A DNA stretch of 35,538 nucleotides from Macrocybe gigantea (lineage: Eukaryota; Basidiomycota; Agaricomycetes; Agaricales; Callistosporiaceae), in the NCBI GenBank assembly GCA_011319805.1, contig SJRY01000176.1:1-35538 (forward strand). Direction: 5' to 3'. The notes beneath the pieces are model-generated. The model was not told where the DNA came from. It was given only the letters and a program-made list of their open reading frames with translations, and did not search any database. Both the position numbers and the translations under genes were made by a program. Shown in pieces: positions 1 through 11,800 of the stretch; the stretch's first letter is position 1, and each line of letters opens with the position of its first letter.

Positions 1-3000
1 TCCCATCCTCCTGGATCAATCGTGCTTTCCAGTTTCCTGGCTACCATCGTAGGAATGCCGTGGTTTAGCCAGACTTTCCTGGCCTCTTCCCTTATCTGGC
101 GTAGTGAAGGTATTGGCGTCTTCCTCTTCTAACACCATTTGTCAACAATCAAGATTGCAAACTCATCGAGGATTGGCGTACCTCATGGAGACGTCAACCT
201 CTCCGTGGGCGTCAAGATACGGCGATTGCCCAAAAGTGCCGTTATTAGCGAAGAGGTAGAGCATAGCGCATCTTTTCACGAGAAAGTACATCCCGATCAC
301 ACCGCCGCATCTGTACGACATAAACCAAATCAACCAGAGGAAATAGGATAACAATCGGCGTGTCTAAACGTACGCTCGTGTGCATGTTGCATTCACCTCT
401 GTCGCTGTAATCTGTATCCGTGCAGCAGTTGCTCTGCATGCACGTTGTACCGCACAGCAGACAGAGGCGGCATCAACGGAACGGTGTTGCACCGAGGACA
501 CGTCAACGCCTTGTCTTTCTCCGGCGCAGAGAATAGGTGGTCCAGAATTAACGGGACCGAGCCACGGTAGACGGCCGGGTAATCCAGCATAACGCCGCAG
601 TTCAGTTGGGAAGCTGCATGGGAGTGGCCGTAATGTGCACACCAGCCGGACAGCGCGTTCTGGAGCGTGTCCTGGTTCGGCAGATCCGAGAGAGGGGGAT
701 GCCGAGCATGCTTAGAAGACGAGTGTATTCGCACGCGTCGCTCACGCTCGATGACAGAGGAGTGGGAAGGCGGAAGGAACGGTAGCACGACAGAGGATTG
801 CGGCCCGGCGAGGAAGGGCAGTGTAAAGGCGTAGAGCAACTTTTCGATCCTGGCCTCACCGAAAGTCTCGAAGGCAAGCGTTGCTGTGTGCTCGAAGACA
901 GGAGAATGCCGGACTACGGACATAAAGAACATGCGGATGTCACCAAAAAATGTCTTCGTGAGCTCGGTGAGGGAGACCGACGGTATTGTGGTTGCGAGTC
1001 TTGTTCAGGATGTAAACGAGGCCGACGACTGTTCGCGCCAGACACGCATAATAAGCCAACACTAGGACATGGCGTAGCATGTCAGGGGCTACGGCAGCCG
1101 TTTCCACTAGAAGTGTAAATGGGTCGCGAAGGAGAAGTGGGTAGGCAAAAGAAGTGAGTGATGTGCGACTCCATTCTGGTAACAGACGTTTGATGATGGC
1201 CTGACGGACAGCACTCTCGGCCTTCATCCGCCTTCCCTTGAAATGCAAGGCTGAAAGCCTCGTCAAGCACGCAGTCAGGCCACGTATCATGCGTAGCTGC
1301 GAATCCGACAAGTTGTCGACCATCAAGCCATCAGACGCATGGCTGCCTTTGCGCCGTCTCAATAGCAGCTATCGTGTAACCGATGAGCTCTTCCGGAAGA
1401 TATATCCCTGCTCCTCGTTCTCCAGGTTCCGGTTCCATTCGTTCACGCAAATGTCGTGATTGTTGCGAGAATGACTTTGAGACGAGCATCATAGTCTCAA
1501 GCATTTTAGCCGATTCCATGCTCTCCATTTCTCGTTATTGCGAATGGCACTGGCATATCCGGAATCCTGAGCGCTCCAGAACACAAACTCTCCTGTCCCA
1601 TTCCTGAATTGCAGAGATTCAAGAAGAGGGTCAGGCTTCGACTTGAGAATGCTGATGCCGGCTGCCCGTATCCAATCCGGGAAGGCAACAGAATTCAGCG
1701 TCATTGTTGTAGGGTTCGTCACCGGTAGAAGGACATTTCCCAAACTCTTGCATAAGGGACAAATGAACTCCTTTCGAGATATCATTTCTGGATGGTTTCG
1801 GGTTGCTTGGGCGCGATGACGTTGGCGGATGGAGGCGTTGTATGCTTGGAAGCAGTCAAGGTGCATCATATGGCTACAAACGGACGAGTGGAGCCCAAAG
1901 CGCGTATACGTGGGGGGGAAACCGTCAAAATTGATAGGGATATTTTTGGCTTCGACTATTTCGGATGTTCTGGGAGGGAAGACAGGAGGCAGGGGTGATG
2001 GTGTGGATCGATCCATAGATTGGGGCATTTGAAGAACTTCGTTGAGATACGTGGTATGACTATCCGGATGGCGACGGATCAGTCGACTTGGTTGAATCAA
2101 GCATAATGCTCCGAAAGCCCTGCTCGGAGTTAGGTCCTCTTGACAAACGATACACGTCCCGAACGATTGCACTGCTTGCTGCTCTTCCGCCATGTCTTCG
2201 TCTTCGTCCTCTTCATCCTCAAAGTTCATCGCAAAGGACGCCTGCTGTTCTCGCATCTTCTGCATTATCGCCTCTTGTCTAGCCTTTGCAGCCTTCTTCT
2301 TTGCATCTTCGGGGTCGGGAAAAGGGATGGACACATCAATTACTCTACGACGACTGTGAACCTCATCAGGAACGTGCGCCTCCATCTTTCCGAGAATCCA
2401 TGCAACTCGGGCTTTGTACGACTTATATTTCTCGTGATGCTCCAGGGTGCACAAAACGTCGATCAACGTCTTCTCCTCTTCGAAGGTCTTCAGTGCGCTC
2501 AGGTGGCTAAATACGATAGCACGTTCCGTCAGCGCCAGCATAATGAGGTGGAGTGCCTGATCAAGTATAGCTTCAGCCGAAGGAGGCGAAGAGCCCGTCG
2601 AGTCTGTGAGCACAAGGACATTGTAGACAGCGTAAAACATCACTTGCAGTAACGCCTCCGACTCGAACGTCGATGGAATGATAGCAAATGGGCTATTGGT
2701 GACTCCGAACGGCTTCGGTTCAATCACAGGATCGGCGATGCCTTTCTTCTTCAGCCTATTCCGTAAGACCGTCTCCACTTCTTCCCGCTTGTTTCGTGTA
2801 TAATGATAGAAGAAAGGATTGACTTCGTCGAACACCTCGTCCTTGAGCTCATACAACCCCAGAATCCGTCGGACTCTCTGGCGATTTGAAGTTCGCCACC
2901 TCGCCTAGCACTTTCTCAAAATTGTGGTCTTCAACCAAGCGCTCTGCGACTCGTTTCACCAGATCCGTGTACGAGCATGGACCGAGAGCCAGCGCGTGCA

Positions 3001-5733
3001 CGATCTCGCGCCTAATGACATCTAGAATAGGCATCTTCCCTGCATTGGCCGGCTCGCTAAGGATGGTGATGAGGACATAGAACAGTTCCTCGACCATGCT
3101 TGAGAGCTGCGTTTCATCGTACATCGGGTGTAAGAATGCGCCAGAGAAGTATCCCAAGAGGCCGAACCGGTCCAAGATGGTCACGATGACGACGCTCGGG
3201 TCAGGACAACGAGAGCGATTTGGAGCATATATAGGTCCTGATCATAACACAGCTCGCGTAGCATGTAATCACGGTAGTGAAGGAGCTGTCCTCGAATTGC
3301 GAAACCGTTGCGAACCCACAATCCTGTGCGTATCTGAGCTATCATGGCAAGCACTAGATCAAAAAAGAAGAGGTCAGAGGGAAAGAAAAGGAAACAGGCG
3401 AGAAGTCGGCACCTCTCAGAGGAAAATCTATGACGGTCAGAATGGCCTGCTCACTGGCCTGTCGTAACATGATGTCTCGCACCGAAGACAATCCCACCTG
3501 GGCCAGGGACTCTGTCGTGAGCAAGTCGACATGCTTGAACAGCTCTGCCAGCAGCCAGTGCAGCGAATGGTGAAAGCTGACCCATCCTTCCAAGACATCA
3601 AAATCGACGATGTGATAAAACGAATCGCCATACTTGACGTCATGGAATGCGATAGGTGTGAACTTGGAGCGGTCAAGCCTGTTCTCAGTAAGCGTCACAA
3701 CGAGAAGGATGTTGTGCAAAACAGTCGAGATAGCGCTGATGAGCTCCGCAACGGTGGCCTTGGCGAAGGCCTCACCGTAGACTTTGATCACGCGCGAAAG
3801 AGAAAGTGTCACGTTGAAGACGCTAATCCACGCGTCCGTCTCCCATTCGACGTGGCTCGTCGCAGCTCGCTTGTTGGGATTGACGCACATGAAGAGCTGG
3901 CAGGTCTTGGCGAACTGGACGATAAAGTCGTGGTTGTGCGCAATGAGCTCCTTGACCGAATCGGTATGGCAGAGGTAGCGCAGGTCGCTGAAGACGGGCA
4001 TAAACCGTTTGGATTTGAAAGGAAAGCTTTCAATGTCCAGCGGCGCATTAACAGGTGGGTAGACGATGTGTTTGTCCACGATTTGATTTGTGAAAAAGGC
4101 AGTTATGATGCCAAGGAGTCGGGATATGAGGTTGTGATTCTGCACGATGTGGATTCCGACCGAGGGAACTGTGAAGAGCTGCAGGGCAAAGTACTTAATG
4201 GATGTCTCTGCCTCTCTGTCAACGAGGAGATAAGCGTCGATGATCCGGTGATAGACATTGGCGAAATGACCAGCTGTGCAACGAATCGTTCATGAGATAA
4301 ATGAATGTGGATGAAGAACGTCCACTTGCCTACAGCCAGTTTGTGATCATGACTGAGCGAAATCATACATGCATAAATCTCTTTCACGTACAACCGGAGC
4401 TTTTTCCACAATCGAGTGTGGTACAAAAACATGGCGTCCAGCCGGGTAGGGTTGGGGATGTCTGACAGGGCGTGGATCGCTTGGACATTCGCGTTATATG
4501 TGTTGGTATCCCTTCTCCTCGGCGAGAGTATTTCTGCGGCGATGACCTCTCGAAGGATGATGGTGTCGACTCCCAGCCTACTCCGCGTGAGGTCCAACAG
4601 CCACTCAAGAATGACTTCTGAGACTCGTTCGCGAAAGGTGTCGTATGCACGACGAACTGTCACTCCCAGATCGATCTGGGCGATGGCACGCGCCATGTCC
4701 AGAAGCCCAGTGACGTTGGTGCCCATCTCAACGATGTCCCTCCCATTCTCGTCGATGCGGTGTGCCATTTGCGATGCTTCGTCGCGCGACTTGTGCGCCT
4801 TATCGCACAGGAGCTTGATGACCTCGTCAAAGGAATGCTTGTCGTCGTTCCAGAGCACGACGCAATATTGGTCTTTCGACATCGGGTCTGCAGAGGGCTG
4901 CAGGCGCAGCTCGGCCTCGTCTTTGGGAACGATGGACTCGTCGGGGGAGTAATCTAGCGTGTCTAGGATGAAATCGAGGGCGTAGCCGACCGTGCGACGC
5001 ATGCTCTCGTACAAATCGGGCGGAACGGAGATGCGATGCGGCAAGCTTCTGATGGGCTGGACGTCCTGTGGCAGCGATTTTGAGCCGGGCTTAGGTGTAG
5101 AGTCGGGCTCAGCGGCTGAGGCCGGAGGATGGAAGTAGCAGTTCAGAGGCACGCGCCATGCCTCCTCGTCCCCACAGTCGCAGCACCCTCCAGGTTGCTG
5201 GGCAATGAAGAAGCTGACGTTGTGGTCTGCGTGATTCGTCGCATTGAAACATCTAGAGCACATCACGCAACTATCATCTAGCGCGCAGTCTCTGGACAGG
5301 CAGTTAGCATTATTTGGAGGGTGCACAGATGGTCGTCTGAGCAGGTACTGGGACGATGAGCAGCTTACTTGCATCGAAAGCAGCTCTCTCCCTTTCTGAA
5401 TATATGACTGCACGGCCTGCCCGGGACAGGCACCTCGTCCTTTCCTGCGCCGCAGAATCCCAACGAGGCTTGCACTTCGCTCAACGTGGCGTGTAGCGGA
5501 AGGCTCGAGTTGGAGTTCGGGAGAAAGAGATGGGCGTACGTTCCCCAGAACGCGGTGTAGAGCTCTAGCAAGATCTCTGCTCGAGTCGCGGGCGTGAAGA
5601 CGTATTTCCTCGAGCCTGGCATGGTCTCGAGGACGAATCTGAGGTGTTGGAGCGGATCGGTTGTCCGGTCGCGTGGATTCATGGAAGCTGACGAAAGAAA
5701 CTTGTGCGGAAACAGGGACGAAAAGGCGGACAT
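1..5733 (-). CDS. UBR1: UBR1-type N-recognin E3 ubiquitin ligase, 3' end cut by window, with apparent frame breaks
   Basis: The family binds destabilising N-terminal residues and ubiquitinates the substrate (N-degron pathway, cytosol/nucleus). Start chosen at 5733. Exons 5733-5369, 5291-4330, 4273-3413 and 3353 onward join in frame through introns of 77, 56 and 59 bp. Seen in order: a UBR box with clustered Cys/His (about residues 105-180, ending in a CDCGDEEAW motif), a ClpS-like domain (about 260-320), a long helical region, and a RING-type domain with CIVC, CSHMMHLDCF and CPLC (about 2160-1740). The C-terminal UBR1 region follows, with VSKSFSQQ, YLPEELIGYTIAAIE, HSPVFEHTA, CLLCG and CNMH motifs. 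A last intron fits 181-124, leaving a final exon to the window edge. From about 3196 onward the frame must shift at about 3196, 2858, 1505, 1347, 808, 770, 696, 468 and 370; a further change near 955 may be an intron. I saw no nonsense substitution. It is either a decaying gene or a real gene with assembly indels. Confidence 0.93.
4274..4329 (-). other. GC-AG intron of UBR1
   Basis: The frames on both sides join correctly only if this 56-bp intron starts with GC. The donor reads TAG|GCAAGT, which is the known GC-donor consensus, and the acceptor is GCACAG. The joined protein reads LAVAGHFANVY, which fits the UBR1 family. GT donors nearby give the wrong phase. Confidence 0.75.
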
Positions 5734-5903
5734 GGCTGCGATATCCCTGTCGTCGGCGTCGGCGTCGGCGAGTCACTGGAGGTCAGGCAACATGAAAGGG
5801 GAAAGGTACAGGACGAAAGCCAAGCGCGGTGTCTAGAGCATCATGTTTGCTCGATAATCAGCGGACACGCTGACCCACAACGCCGACCACAACGATCACC
5901 TCC
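5734..5903. promoter_or_regulatory. Shared divergent promoter region of UBR1 and TRAPPC6
   Basis: Only 170 bp separate the two start codons, which face away from each other. Both 5' UTRs and both core promoters must overlap here, or one transcript must start inside the other gene. I see no convincing TATA box. Inferred from gene layout only. Confidence 0.5.
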
Positions 5904-6862
5904 ATGTCTGCGCGGAGCTCAGTCCAGATCAACCCTTCCAACGCCGTCAGCGCGATCCTTCCAGCCAACCTTGCCGCGCTCGCTGACCCCCCGAACCACA
6001 TGGTCGATGCGGCGGCAATGGACTACTTTCTCATAGAACTCGTCAACACTCTGCGCGAATCATCCGCGGTAGCCACCGCTAGGCAAAAAAGAGTCGAACG
6101 GGAGATGGTGGAAGCAGGACTACTGCCTCCTCCAGTACCGCCACCGCTTTCGTTGAAGAAAGAGTCTGCCCGGGATTCGGTCACTAGTCTTGGCTCAAAA
6201 GCAGGAGCAAAAACACCCCAAGAAGAAGAGGAAGATGCTCTGCGGATTCGTCTGGAGGCAATCGGGATGCATGTTGGCGCCAACTTCACAGAGAGGTGCC
6301 TATTTTGCTTGTCGGAAATTAGCATTCAAGACGGCATCTGAACCTCTCGATGTTGCGTAGGCTATGTCGCGACAAGCCACTGTTCGCAGAAACGCTAGAC
6401 GTGATAAAGTTCATATGCAAGGACATATGGGCGGCCTGTTGGGAGAAACAAGTTGACAATTTGAGGACCAATCACCGGGTATGATGCTGTGTCGACTGTT
6501 CGGTGACACTCTTCATGTATTTTGCGCAGGGCGTCTATGTTCTGCAAGACAATTCATTTAAGCCGATAATGCGACTATCCTCATGGGAAGGGCGAGCAGA
6601 AGCTGTTAAACGCGCAAAAATCGTACATTCATTCGTTTTTCTGCAATCGTTCCGTGTTCATTTTGTGATCCCAGTACGCGGCAATACCGGTAGGCATCGT
6701 CAAAGGTGCTCTTTCCAGGCTTGGCTACAATGCTGGCGTCTCGGCAGAAGTCACATCGCTTCCACAATGCGCGTGTCCTTTTGTGCATCTGCAGCTCACT
6801 CCACTTGACTAATTTTTCTTGCTGCAGGTACTTTTCAAGTCAAATTGCCCAAGGGCTCATGA
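5904..6862 (+). CDS. TRS33: TRAPP complex subunit TRAPPC6/Trs33 (Bet3 family)
   Basis: A subunit of the TRAPP tethering complexes, which act as Rab GTPase exchange factors in ER-Golgi and Golgi traffic. Exons fit 5904-6295, 6361-6478, 6530-6622, 6675-6774 and 6828-6862, with introns of 65, 51, 52 and 53 bp and GT-AG ends. The joined frame is 738 nt, 245 residues plus stop, with no frame break. Family-typical stretches are MDYFLIELVNTLRESS, RLEAIGMHVGANFTER, DVIKFICKDIWAACW, QVDNLRTNHRGVYVLQDN, RLSSWEGRAEAV and PVGIVKGALSRLGYNAGV, ending FQVKLPKGS. A low-complexity Pro/Ser/Glu segment (residues about 75-115) separates the first helix from the core, as is common in fungi. The last donor is uncertain: GT at 6775 gives LPQCACTFQ, while a GC donor at 6769 gives LPQCTFQ, closer to the family. 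The gene is head to head with UBR1. Confidence 0.93.
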
Positions 6863-7556
6863 CGATTCCGCTGGACACGTCGATACCCACTCTAATGACC
6901 GCACTTTATTGTATGTGAATGTAGGTAATGCATATTATGACCATGACGTCCTCGTGAATTTTTGTCCGTCGATTTCTTCGAGCAACCTCCGATTCCCTTG
7001 GCGGATTTCAAGTGCACACGGAACCTAGCATTGACTTTATTGCTATGATGCTGCGCTTCACATAGACCCTTTGATCGAGAGAATGTCGAGTGAAGAGCGG
7101 CCTGGTTCCTATGATGATCAAGACAGATGTCTGATGAGTAAATCACTTTTGTGAGCCTCAGCTATGACGAGGACATAAATCTTCCAAACTTCAAGAAGGC
7201 ACCGAATCCGCTGTCGAATGATGATTAACGCCCTTTGATTCGAGGCTTATTTTTTTAAAGTACGGCATAACCTATCCTTGTAATATTTGCGACAATCCAC
7301 GCCATAAACGTAGCTCAGGTAAATAAGCTATCTACCTCATTAGAAAGATAAGAAAGGACTGAGGAAAAGAGGAAAAGAAAGAGACAGTAGGAGGAGAAAG
7401 AGAGCAAATTTTCACTAACTTCACTCGATAGATTTAGGAATTTTGAGACATTTAGAACCCCCTAAACCTATCGCGCCGTTCATAGTCTCACTTTCTCCCT
7501 TTTTTGCGTCAGAATTCGAACAAGGCCAAGTCTTTGTCGTGCGTGTGTGAAGCAGA

Positions 7557-7612
7557 GAGGAGTGACTGCACAGTCACTCCTCGCCTGGCGCCGGGAGCAA
7601 GCTGCTCCTGGC
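7557..7612. repeat. Two adjacent perfect or near-perfect hairpins
   Basis: The first has a 12-bp perfect stem, GAGGAGTGACTG against CAGTCACTCCTC, with a 2-base loop (7557-7582). About ten bases on, GGAGCA-AGC-TGCTCC forms a second stem that CC/GG can extend. No ORF or element end is attached. Function unknown. Confidence 0.6.
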
Positions 7613-8016
7613 TGGTGTCGAGATGAAGGTTCGTAGTGAGTAGAGCTCATTATCGTCCAGCGCATGGTCCGGGCTCAGCTCCCAGACAAGCAGACAGTTT
7701 CAGCATAGCAGCGGCGAGGAGGATTGCCAAGCACAGAAGTCCAAAGGTATCTCATCATTGGCTTAAGCGCCCAATAGTCGAAAGCAAGCATCACAGTTGA
7801 ACGCTTTGTTCTGCTTTCAGAGTGATTGATTCTTCGCAGAGCGCGATCCTGGTCCTTGACGGCCATGTTATAGGACTGGATATGTTCTGTATCATAGCGT
7901 CGCCGTAAATACATACCCAGTCATGCGCCGACCTCCCAGGAAGGAGATACGCAAAGTTCAAACCGGGATTGAAGTGGAGGTCCTTGTCGAAGAGCCACTC
8001 AAGCGCCTCTTCTTAT

Positions 8017-8094
8017 TTACAGCATGAGATATCCGATCCAATCCACCAGAGCATCTTCTTCGGCAGGGTTAAGCAGGAATTGCTCGTGAACCAT
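8017..8094 (-). pseudogene. Possible relic of a pogo/Tigger-like transposase DNA-binding domain
   Basis: A 25-codon reading frame contains NPAEEDALVDWIGYL. This resembles the start of the CENP-B-type helix-turn-helix of fungal pogo-family transposases. It stops soon after and nothing convincing follows downstream. The match is short and could be chance. Confidence 0.25.
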
Positions 8095-8203
8095 TTGTTT
8101 TGGTGATATCCCCAGAGAGCAACATTGGGGGGTGTCATATGGAAGACCTTGTGCCTTAGCAGCAGTGGTGATGGATCAATAAGAATGGGAGGACGGTTTT
8201 TTG

Positions 8204-8365
8204 GCTGACTAAGAATCCTGACTAATTCTGACTAAGCAGTGAGGCAGTTCTCCTATGTGCCGCGAGGACCGCAGGTCCGAGCCCCGAGGCCCCATGACTT
8301 TTTTGGCAATATTGGTCAGCAGTGCCTGTGAGGACCGCAGGTCCGAGCCCCGAGAGCCCATCAAA
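8204..8365 (+). repeat. Helitron A 5' subterminal iterons and hairpins
   Basis: About 30 nt from the left end are three TGACTAA repeats (8204-8240). Two copies of GAGGACCGCAGGTCCGAG follow, at about 8265 and 8330, each able to fold as GGACC-GCA-GGTCC. The same set in the same order is found in C and, reduced, in B. Position and conservation suggest Rep recognition or regulatory sites; this is inference. Confidence 0.7.
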
Positions 8366-8848
8366 TCAGGCCCTGAAAAAAAGCTGTCAACGAAAAATTG
8401 GCTCCCTCTTCTTTTTCCCCCTCTACCATCACCTTCAGCTTTTCTCCAGTTGGTTTGCTCTTCAGTCCACAACTCTGCAGAAGACCAAGGTGAAGCTCAG
8501 TGAAGTCCTACCTCCCTGGCTTCTCTTTTTTCAACAAAAAGAGTGTTTGCCAGTTGTCTATTGGCCCTTTTTTGGGTCGGACCTCTCTCTGGGCACAGTG
8601 CGTAGGGAGATTGGGCTGGCGGGTCTACAGTTGCCTCCCCTTCCTTTTTGGAAGTCGCTCCACTATCAACTACCACTGTTAGCACCGATTTCCCTGTTTC
8701 AGTTGGTGGATTTGGATTGCATATACCCTGCCGTAGAAAACGCTTCATAGCTGCCTTGATTTTGGTTTTTTTTTTTTTGAAAAGGCCTGATATATGTTGA
8801 AGATTCTTTTTCTCACTATATCTTTTTATAATAATAATATTGCCTCAG

Positions 8849-11800
8849 GGATCAACCGGTTACTCCACGAAGTGCACTCCGCCAGCATGAGCGTGATAAC
8901 CGCACTCTGGACAGTCCTCATCGTCGTCGGATTGTGACTCCTCTGCCTCTTCCTGTGCCTCCTGTGCCTGCTGGACCTGCTCATGTTCCTGATGATCCCT
9001 TTGCTATGCCTCCTCTGCCTGCTGAACCTGCTCATGTTCCTGACAATCCTGTTGCTATGCCACTGCCTTACAATGCTCTGTCTGTTGCTGAACTGCGTGC
9101 ACAGTTGAATGCTTTGCCAGAGCTTCAACCTGTGAGGCGTATTCGCAGAACCCTTCCTATACATGCTTCTGTTCCTCAAGCTGCTGCTGCTCCTATTTAT
9201 AGGCATCTTCCTGCTCATTTACAGCAAGCATTGGCTGCATTGCCTCCCATGCGCTCCTCTATTGCTCCAGTAAGTTATTTGTTCTAATAAGCTACATTGA
9301 TTACAATAAATAATGATTGACTTTTAGCCTTTACCACCTGTTCAACCACCTGCTCCTTTACCACTGCTATTGCCTCCTATGCCTCCTCTATTGCTTCTGC
9401 TGCCATTCCTGCTGCCTCTCATGCTGTATGTCATTTTTTCTAATAAGCTAGATTGATTTCAATCAATAACAGTTTGCATTTAGCCTTTACTACCTATTCA
9501 ACCACTTGCTCCTTCACCACCACCACCACCTTCTCCTTCACCTCCTCTGCCACCACTGCCTATTGTCACTATTCTACCATTGGCACGTCGCCCATTTGAT
9601 CCCAATTGGCCTCAGCATAACATGGGTAGAATGAACATTGAATGTTCTTTCTGTCATGCACTGCATTGGATCTCTGAGCGTTTAGTCAAGTCTTCAATTC
9701 GTAACCCCAAGTTTGGCATATGTTGCTATCAAGGCAAAATTGTACTTCTGTTCTGGATCACCCACCTCCTGAACTTTTGACTTTGCTCTCTGAGCAAAAT
9801 CCCATTGCAAACAATTTCCGTAAACACATTCGCAACTACAACAATGCACTTGCAATGGTATCAATTGGGCGCAGAGTTGATGCTTCTCTTCAGGCCAATG
9901 GAAATGCTCCCTATGTGTTTAGACTTCATGGAGAGCTCTCTCACAGAGCAGGGTCTCTTCTTCCTCCTCCTGGAGAGCCACCTGTCTATGCCCAGCTCTA
10001 CATCTATGATCCTGATGATGCTCACAATTTCCGTATTGCAAACCAGTGGAATACCCATCTTGATCCTACAACTCTTCGCACAGTGCAAGATATGCTTTAT
10101 CGTTGTCATCCAGGGGTGCAGTTATATCGGCAGGCATATGAGCAAACCAGAAATATGCCAGAAGATCACCAGTGCAGAATTGTATTGCGATTGGAGGACA
10201 CCACCGACCACCGTCGCTACAATATGCCCACTACCAATGAAATTGCTGTCATTCTGCCAGGTGATGGTGATCAACTTGAGAGTGCTCGGGACATTATTCT
10301 GTACCGCCGATTTGGTGAACCTCTCCAGCGCATTTCAGACATCCATCCATTCTATCCAGCCCTCCGATTTGTCTTGCTCTTTCCTACTGGACAGCTCAGT
10401 TGGCATTCTAAAATTCTCTACAATCAAGCTGATGCTTTGCAGCATGTCAATGCAAATGCACAGCTGCCAGATGCTCCAGAGGAAGCTCCAGAGGAAGAGG
10501 CTGAGGTCAATGGCAATACTACTACAATACGACGCAGATACGTTTCCAAGGTCCAGTTTTATCGCTACCGCCTCCATCCCCGTCCTCCTGCCATTGATTC
10601 TCAGCATCTCTTTCTCTCTCAAAAGCTCTTTCAAGAGTTTGTCTGTGATATCTGGGCTACTGCAGAGCAGAGTCGCTTGCGTTGGGTTTGGCACAACCAG
10701 AACACAATCCGAGGAGACATTTATGCTGGATTGGCTGATGCAGTGGCTGCCAATGTGGATGTCAGCACAGAGGAATTGGGCCGCAGAATCATTCTGCCTG
10801 CTACCTTTGCAGGAAGCACCAGAAACATGCAACAGCTTCTTCAGGATGCTTTGGCCATCAATCGTTTCTGTCATGGTGGAGATCTCTTCATCACTATGAC
10901 TGCCAATCCAAACTGGACAGAAATTACTGTTGAGCTTTTGCCTGGCCAGACAGCAGCTGATCGTCCAGATTTGGTCATCCGAGTCTTTTATCGCAAAAAG
11001 GATGAGCTGATTGAGGACATCAAGAAAGGTGTCTTTGGCAAGGTCATAGCCTATCTCTTTGTCATCGAGTTTCAGAAACGTGGCCTGCCTCATATGCACT
11101 GCATCCTCTTTCTTGATCCAGAGTCTAAACTTCAGACTCCTGAGCATATCGACAGCCTACTCTCTTCTGAATTCCCAGAAGACAATCCTGAACTGCTTGA
11201 GCTGATCAAAAAGTTCATGGTCCATACACCGTGCGGTGCAGAAAATCCCAGAGCTCAATGTATGGAGAATGGCAAATGCACCAAGAACTTTCCAAAGCCC
11301 TTCAGAGAGCATACCACCATCACTGACAATGCATATGCTGCCACCCGTCGTCGAGACACCGGTTATATCCATGATGTTCGAGGCAAGCAGGTCGATAATC
11401 GCTGGGTTGTTTCTTATTCTCCCTGGCTTATCTGGAAGTACCAGTGCCATATCAATGTGGAGTGCATTGCATCTATCAAAGCAGTCAAGTACATCTACAA
11501 ATATGTTTACAAGGGTCATGACCGGGTCTCCATGCAGTTTGGCACTGTGGGTGATGAAGTCAGGCAGTATCTGGATGCACGCTATGTCTCTGCATGTGAA
11601 AGTCTTTGGCGCATCTTCCAATGTCCACTTCATGGCCAAGCACCCAATGTCATACGGTTGCAGGTTCACCTTCCAGATGAGCAGTTTGTTACTTGGAGGC
11701 AGGATGGTCAAGAGTCAATGCCAGAGGTCATTTTGCGAGGAGGAAGGCAGGATTCCACTCTCACTGCCTATTTCAAGGCCAATGTCAAATATCCTGATAC

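Larger units (their letters stand above)
6863..8175. other. Intergenic stretch, no gene recognised
   Basis: 1.3 kb without a convincing ORF on either strand. It holds a purine-rich tract (about 7340-7405), two adjacent hairpins (7557-7612) and a possible short transposase relic (8017-8094). The 3' UTR of TRAPPC6 should lie at its left end. Helitron A begins at its right end. Confidence 0.6.

Noticed and set aside
364..372. Normal intron at about 302-364 in UBR1
   Set aside because: GTACGT...CAG boundaries look right and CNMHT / CGGVIG fit the family on both sides, but the 63-bp length leaves the frame off by one, so I count it among the frame breaks.
3531..4295. 254-codon plus-strand frame opposite UBR1
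   Set aside because: It overlaps conserved UBR1 coding exons and an intron, and shows no family resemblance.
8322..8750. 142-codon frame at the start of Helitron A
   Set aside because: It runs through hairpin repeats and pyrimidine-rich leader; similar sequence in C does not keep the same protein.
10335..11711. Long minus-strand frames inside the Helitron genes (also 24124-25500)
   Set aside because: Shadows of the RepHel coding strand; repeated in both copies because the DNA is repeated, with no domain of their own.
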